6,749 bases of DNA from Candidatus Izemoplasmatales bacterium (GTDB taxonomy: Bacteria > Bacillota_I > Bacilli_A > Izemoplasmatales > Hujiaoplasmataceae), in the NCBI GenBank assembly GCA_028691335.1, contig JAQUZK010000074.1, positions 1 to 6,749 on the forward strand. The letters are read 5' to 3'. This document shows, piece by piece, positions 5,021-6,749 of this stretch. The notes below the pieces were generated by a model. That model saw only the letters and a list, made by a program, of their open reading frames with translations, had not been told where the DNA came from and searched no databases. Every line of letters begins with the position of its first letter. Within the stretch, counting starts at the first letter, position 1. The translations under genes and the position numbers were made by a program.

Positions 5021-5869
5021 TTATCTATTAGTCATAAAATTATATAAAAACTTAACACTTTCAATACTATCAATATTATCAAATTGATATATATCTAATT
5101 TCTCAATCACTCTATTCAATATATTAGTTGTGTTAGTAATGCTATCTACTTCTCCTGGCCTATGGCAATTCTTTAATAAACTCAAGATCTTACTCTTATC
5201 GTCTAACTCTTTCATATTGATACTTTTTTCTTGATTAAGAAAGAAAAGAAAATCTACAGGAAGAGAAATATTTTCGTTAATAACGTTCTTTCCTGACCAA
5301 GGAGACCCAGCTACATAAATAGTATTATTTTTTTCAAACAACACAGGTTTATCTTCGTTTATTATAATACTTGAGGGGAAAAGTCTAAGAAAATTATCTG
5401 TGTGTGTTGATTTGCCAGACTTAGATGGTCCTAATAATAAAAAAGTTTGATCATCATAATTTATGGCCGAAGCATGAACTGGTAAACAATTAGAATTAAT
5501 TGCCACTTCAAAGAACATCATACCACTAAAAACATATTCTAACTCAGCCAATTTTTCCTTATTATTTGTATTCAATATAATCTCTATATTCTTAAAATCA
5601 CTAGTGTAATAAATTAAATGTTTAACGCCCTCAGGTTTCATAGTAACAATATAATTTTCTAAACCATCTTGCATTTTCAACCGATTTTTATATCTTAATG
5701 TTATCTTTTTTTCTGGTACTTCAATATTATCTTTTAGTGAAACTTTTATCTCAAAAAAATCATCACTAAACTCATCTACCACATAGGCATCTATCTTATC
5801 TTTAAAAAAATCATTATAATTATACTCAAACTTAATATTAATCCCAGCTACATTCAAATATTTAATCAC
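5021..5869 (-). CDS. HprK/PEPCK-fold P-loop kinase-like protein, partner of the radical SAM enzyme
   Basis: A 282-residue protein with a variable N-terminal part (about 1-125) and a C-terminal HprK/PEPCK-type nucleotide-binding domain. Visible motifs: PVHASAI at 130-136 (the HASA strand typical of the fold), Walker A GPSKSGKST at 147-155, INEDKP at 170-175 as the acidic metal-binding segment, GSPWSGK at 188-194, and an HRPGE stretch near 236-240. These features match the stand-alone proteins often auto-labelled as HPr kinase-like or PEP carboxykinase (ATP), but it lacks the N-terminal domain of true HPr kinase and is far too short for PEP carboxykinase. Relatives phosphorylate lasso-peptide precursors (PadeK/ThcoK type) or occur in radical SAM peptide clusters. 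The start is GTG, overlapping the radical SAM stop by 4 nt, with AAAAGGAG 10 nt upstream. Kinase activity and substrate are inferred; the function here is unknown. Confidence 0.82.
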   Translation of the reverse strand: MIKYLNVAGINIKFEYNYNDFFKDKIDAYVVDEFSDDFFEIKVSLKDNIEVPEKKITLRYKNRLKMQDGLENYIVTMKPEGVKHLIYYTSDFKNIEIILNTNNKEKLAELEYVFSGMMFFEVAINSNCLPVHASAINYDDQTFLLLGPSKSGKSTHTDNFLRLFPSSIIINEDKPVLFEKNNTIYVAGSPWSGKNVINENISLPVDFLFFLNQEKSINMKELDDKSKILSLLKNCHRPGEVDSITNTTNILNRVIEKLDIYQFDNIDSIESVKFLYNFMTNR

Positions 5870-6749
5870 TTTTTTTCAACTCCTTTTGCTATTTCTTTTA
5901 AATACTTAGAACAAGCAAAAGCATTACCTTCAAGATATCTTTTAGCTACACATGTCATACAATTATTTTTAAGTTCACAATCAAAACAAGGTGATTTTTC
6001 TAACATACTCATCCATTCTTTTTGCAACTCAAGAAATACACCCATTAAGTCATCTCCAACTTTTTTACTAGGGTAAGGCATCATCGGACATCCTTGCATC
6101 AAACCTTTATGATTAATAAAATACCCATTTCTAAAAGCACCACAATTAGATTTATAAACACTAGGTTTATACTCAAAAGCTTCTCTTATTCTTTTTTCAA
6201 AATCTAATAATTCCGAAGGGTTAAGTCTATTTGTATTAGAATTAATCTTAGAAACATAAAGAAAATAACCAAGACTTAAATTCTTGCTTTTTACATAAGA
6301 TATAATATTGTCTAATTCTTCATAAGTGCTTTTCAGAGGAATTGTTCTTAACAATAAGTTCATATTATTGCTAATCAATAAATCGATATTTTTATCGACT
6401 AACTCAAAAGAGTCACTTTTAGTAAAACTCTTGTAAGAATCCTCATCATATCCATAAAGAGTTATAGCGATTAATTCTGGTGGTCTTTTTTTAATAGTAT
6501 CCAAAATCATATCATTTAATAATGATCCGTTTGTAAAAAGTGTTACCTTAACTCCCAAATCATATAAATACTCATAGATTTCAATAAAATCCGGGTGACT
6601 AAAAATTTCACCACCAGTAAGTAAAGCATAAAGCAATCCATTTTTTTGTGCCATAGAAAAAATCTTGAACCAATCTTCTTTTGAAAGATTCGATTCAAAG
6701 GTTTTAGCATAACACATACAACAATTGAAATTACAATTTGAGGTAATTT
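5866..6749 (-). CDS. Radical SAM/SPASM domain protein, 5' end outside the window
   Basis: Radical S-adenosylmethionine enzyme with a C-terminal SPASM-type auxiliary-cluster domain. 293 residues are visible and the frame stays open to the right edge. The SAM-cluster motif CxxxCxxC reads CNFNCCMC, with cysteine codons at 6735-6733, 6723-6721 and 6714-6712. The first visible ATG (6717) falls between the second and third cysteines and so cannot be the true start. Numbering from that ATG, the GGE SAM-binding motif is at 35-37 (TGGEIFSHPDF). The SPASM region has C192-x12-G-x4-C210, then C244-x2-C247-x5-C253-x2-C256 and C269, close to the usual CX9-15GX4C...CX2CX5CX3C...C pattern, with one residue less in the last spacing. 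SPASM enzymes mostly modify peptides or proteins. The co-transcribed HprK-like gene suggests a RiPP-type or protein-modifying pathway; substrate and product are unknown. Confidence 0.88.
   Translation of the reverse strand, partial: ITSNCNFNCCMCYAKTFESNLSKEDWFKIFSMAQKNGLLYALLTGGEIFSHPDFIEIYEYLYDLGVKVTLFTNGSLLNDMILDTIKKRPPELIAITLYGYDEDSYKSFTKSDSFELVDKNIDLLISNNMNLLLRTIPLKSTYEELDNIISYVKSKNLSLGYFLYVSKINSNTNRLNPSELLDFEKRIREAFEYKPSVYKSNCGAFRNGYFINHKGLMQGCPMMPYPSKKVGDDLMGVFLELQKEWMSMLEKSPCFDCELKNNCMTCVAKRYLEGNAFACSKYLKEIAKGVEKK
5880..5887 (-). promoter_or_regulatory. Ribosome binding site fixing the GTG start of the HprK-like gene
   Basis: AAAAGGAG on the minus strand (5887-5880) lies inside the 3' end of the radical SAM gene, 10 nt before the GTG at 5869. 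It supports GTG initiation at the 4-nt GTGA overlap rather than a downstream ATG, of which none occurs near the N-terminus. Confidence 0.7.

Noticed and set aside
5021..5869. True HPr kinase/phosphorylase (HprK), which would tie in with the neighbouring cre box
   Set aside because: The characteristic HprK N-terminal domain is not recognisable, and the motif set (GPSKSGKST, GSPWSGK) fits the stand-alone HprK-like group found with peptide-modifying genes. A terminator also separates it from the cre-controlled operon.
5021..5869. ATP-dependent phosphoenolpyruvate carboxykinase
   Set aside because: At 282 residues it is about half the size of PEPCK and lacks its substrate-binding regions; only the shared P-loop fold explains such a label.

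Overview
The window is a strongly AT-rich stretch with every gene on the minus strand, tight gene packing, purine-rich Shine-Dalgarno sequences, GTG as an occasional start codon and a near-perfect CcpA-type cre box. This fits a low-GC Bacillota or a close relative (clostridial, erysipelotrichial or Izemoplasma/Haloplasma-like). The species cannot be named from the sequence alone. Tryptophan is read from TGG, so nothing suggests a recoded TGA.

Reading in the direction of transcription (right to left), the window has two units. Unit 1 (6749 to about 4983) is the end of an operon. It holds a radical SAM/SPASM protein whose 5' end lies outside the window, overlapped by 4 nt (GTGA) by an HprK/PEPCK-fold P-loop kinase-like gene, and it closes with an intrinsic terminator directly behind the stop codon. 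The pairing of a SPASM radical SAM enzyme with a stand-alone HprK-like kinase resembles peptide-modifying (RiPP-type) systems. It is the least characterised part of the window, and any precursor or partner gene would lie upstream, outside the window.

Unit 2 (about 4920 to beyond position 1) starts from its own putative promoter (extended -10) with a cre box across the expected transcription start. A leader of about 88 nt follows, carrying a Shine-Dalgarno sequence separated from the start codon by a hairpin. The genes are: a small P-loop ATPase of unknown function; an intercistronic hairpin; a four-subunit 2-oxoacid:ferredoxin oxidoreductase of the VOR type (ferredoxin subunit, alpha, beta, gamma); phosphate butyryltransferase (ptb); and the first 199 codons of butyrate kinase (buk). 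From ferredoxin to buk, neighbouring genes overlap or are separated by a single base, so they are probably translationally coupled.

Together the enzymes of unit 2 would turn a 2-oxoacid (most likely branched-chain, from valine, leucine or isoleucine) into acyl-CoA, CO2 and reduced ferredoxin, then acyl-phosphate, then free acid plus ATP. This is a fermentative energy pathway that one would expect to be shut off by sugar, which the cre box supports. The window contains no RNA genes, mobile elements or CRISPR arrays that I can see.
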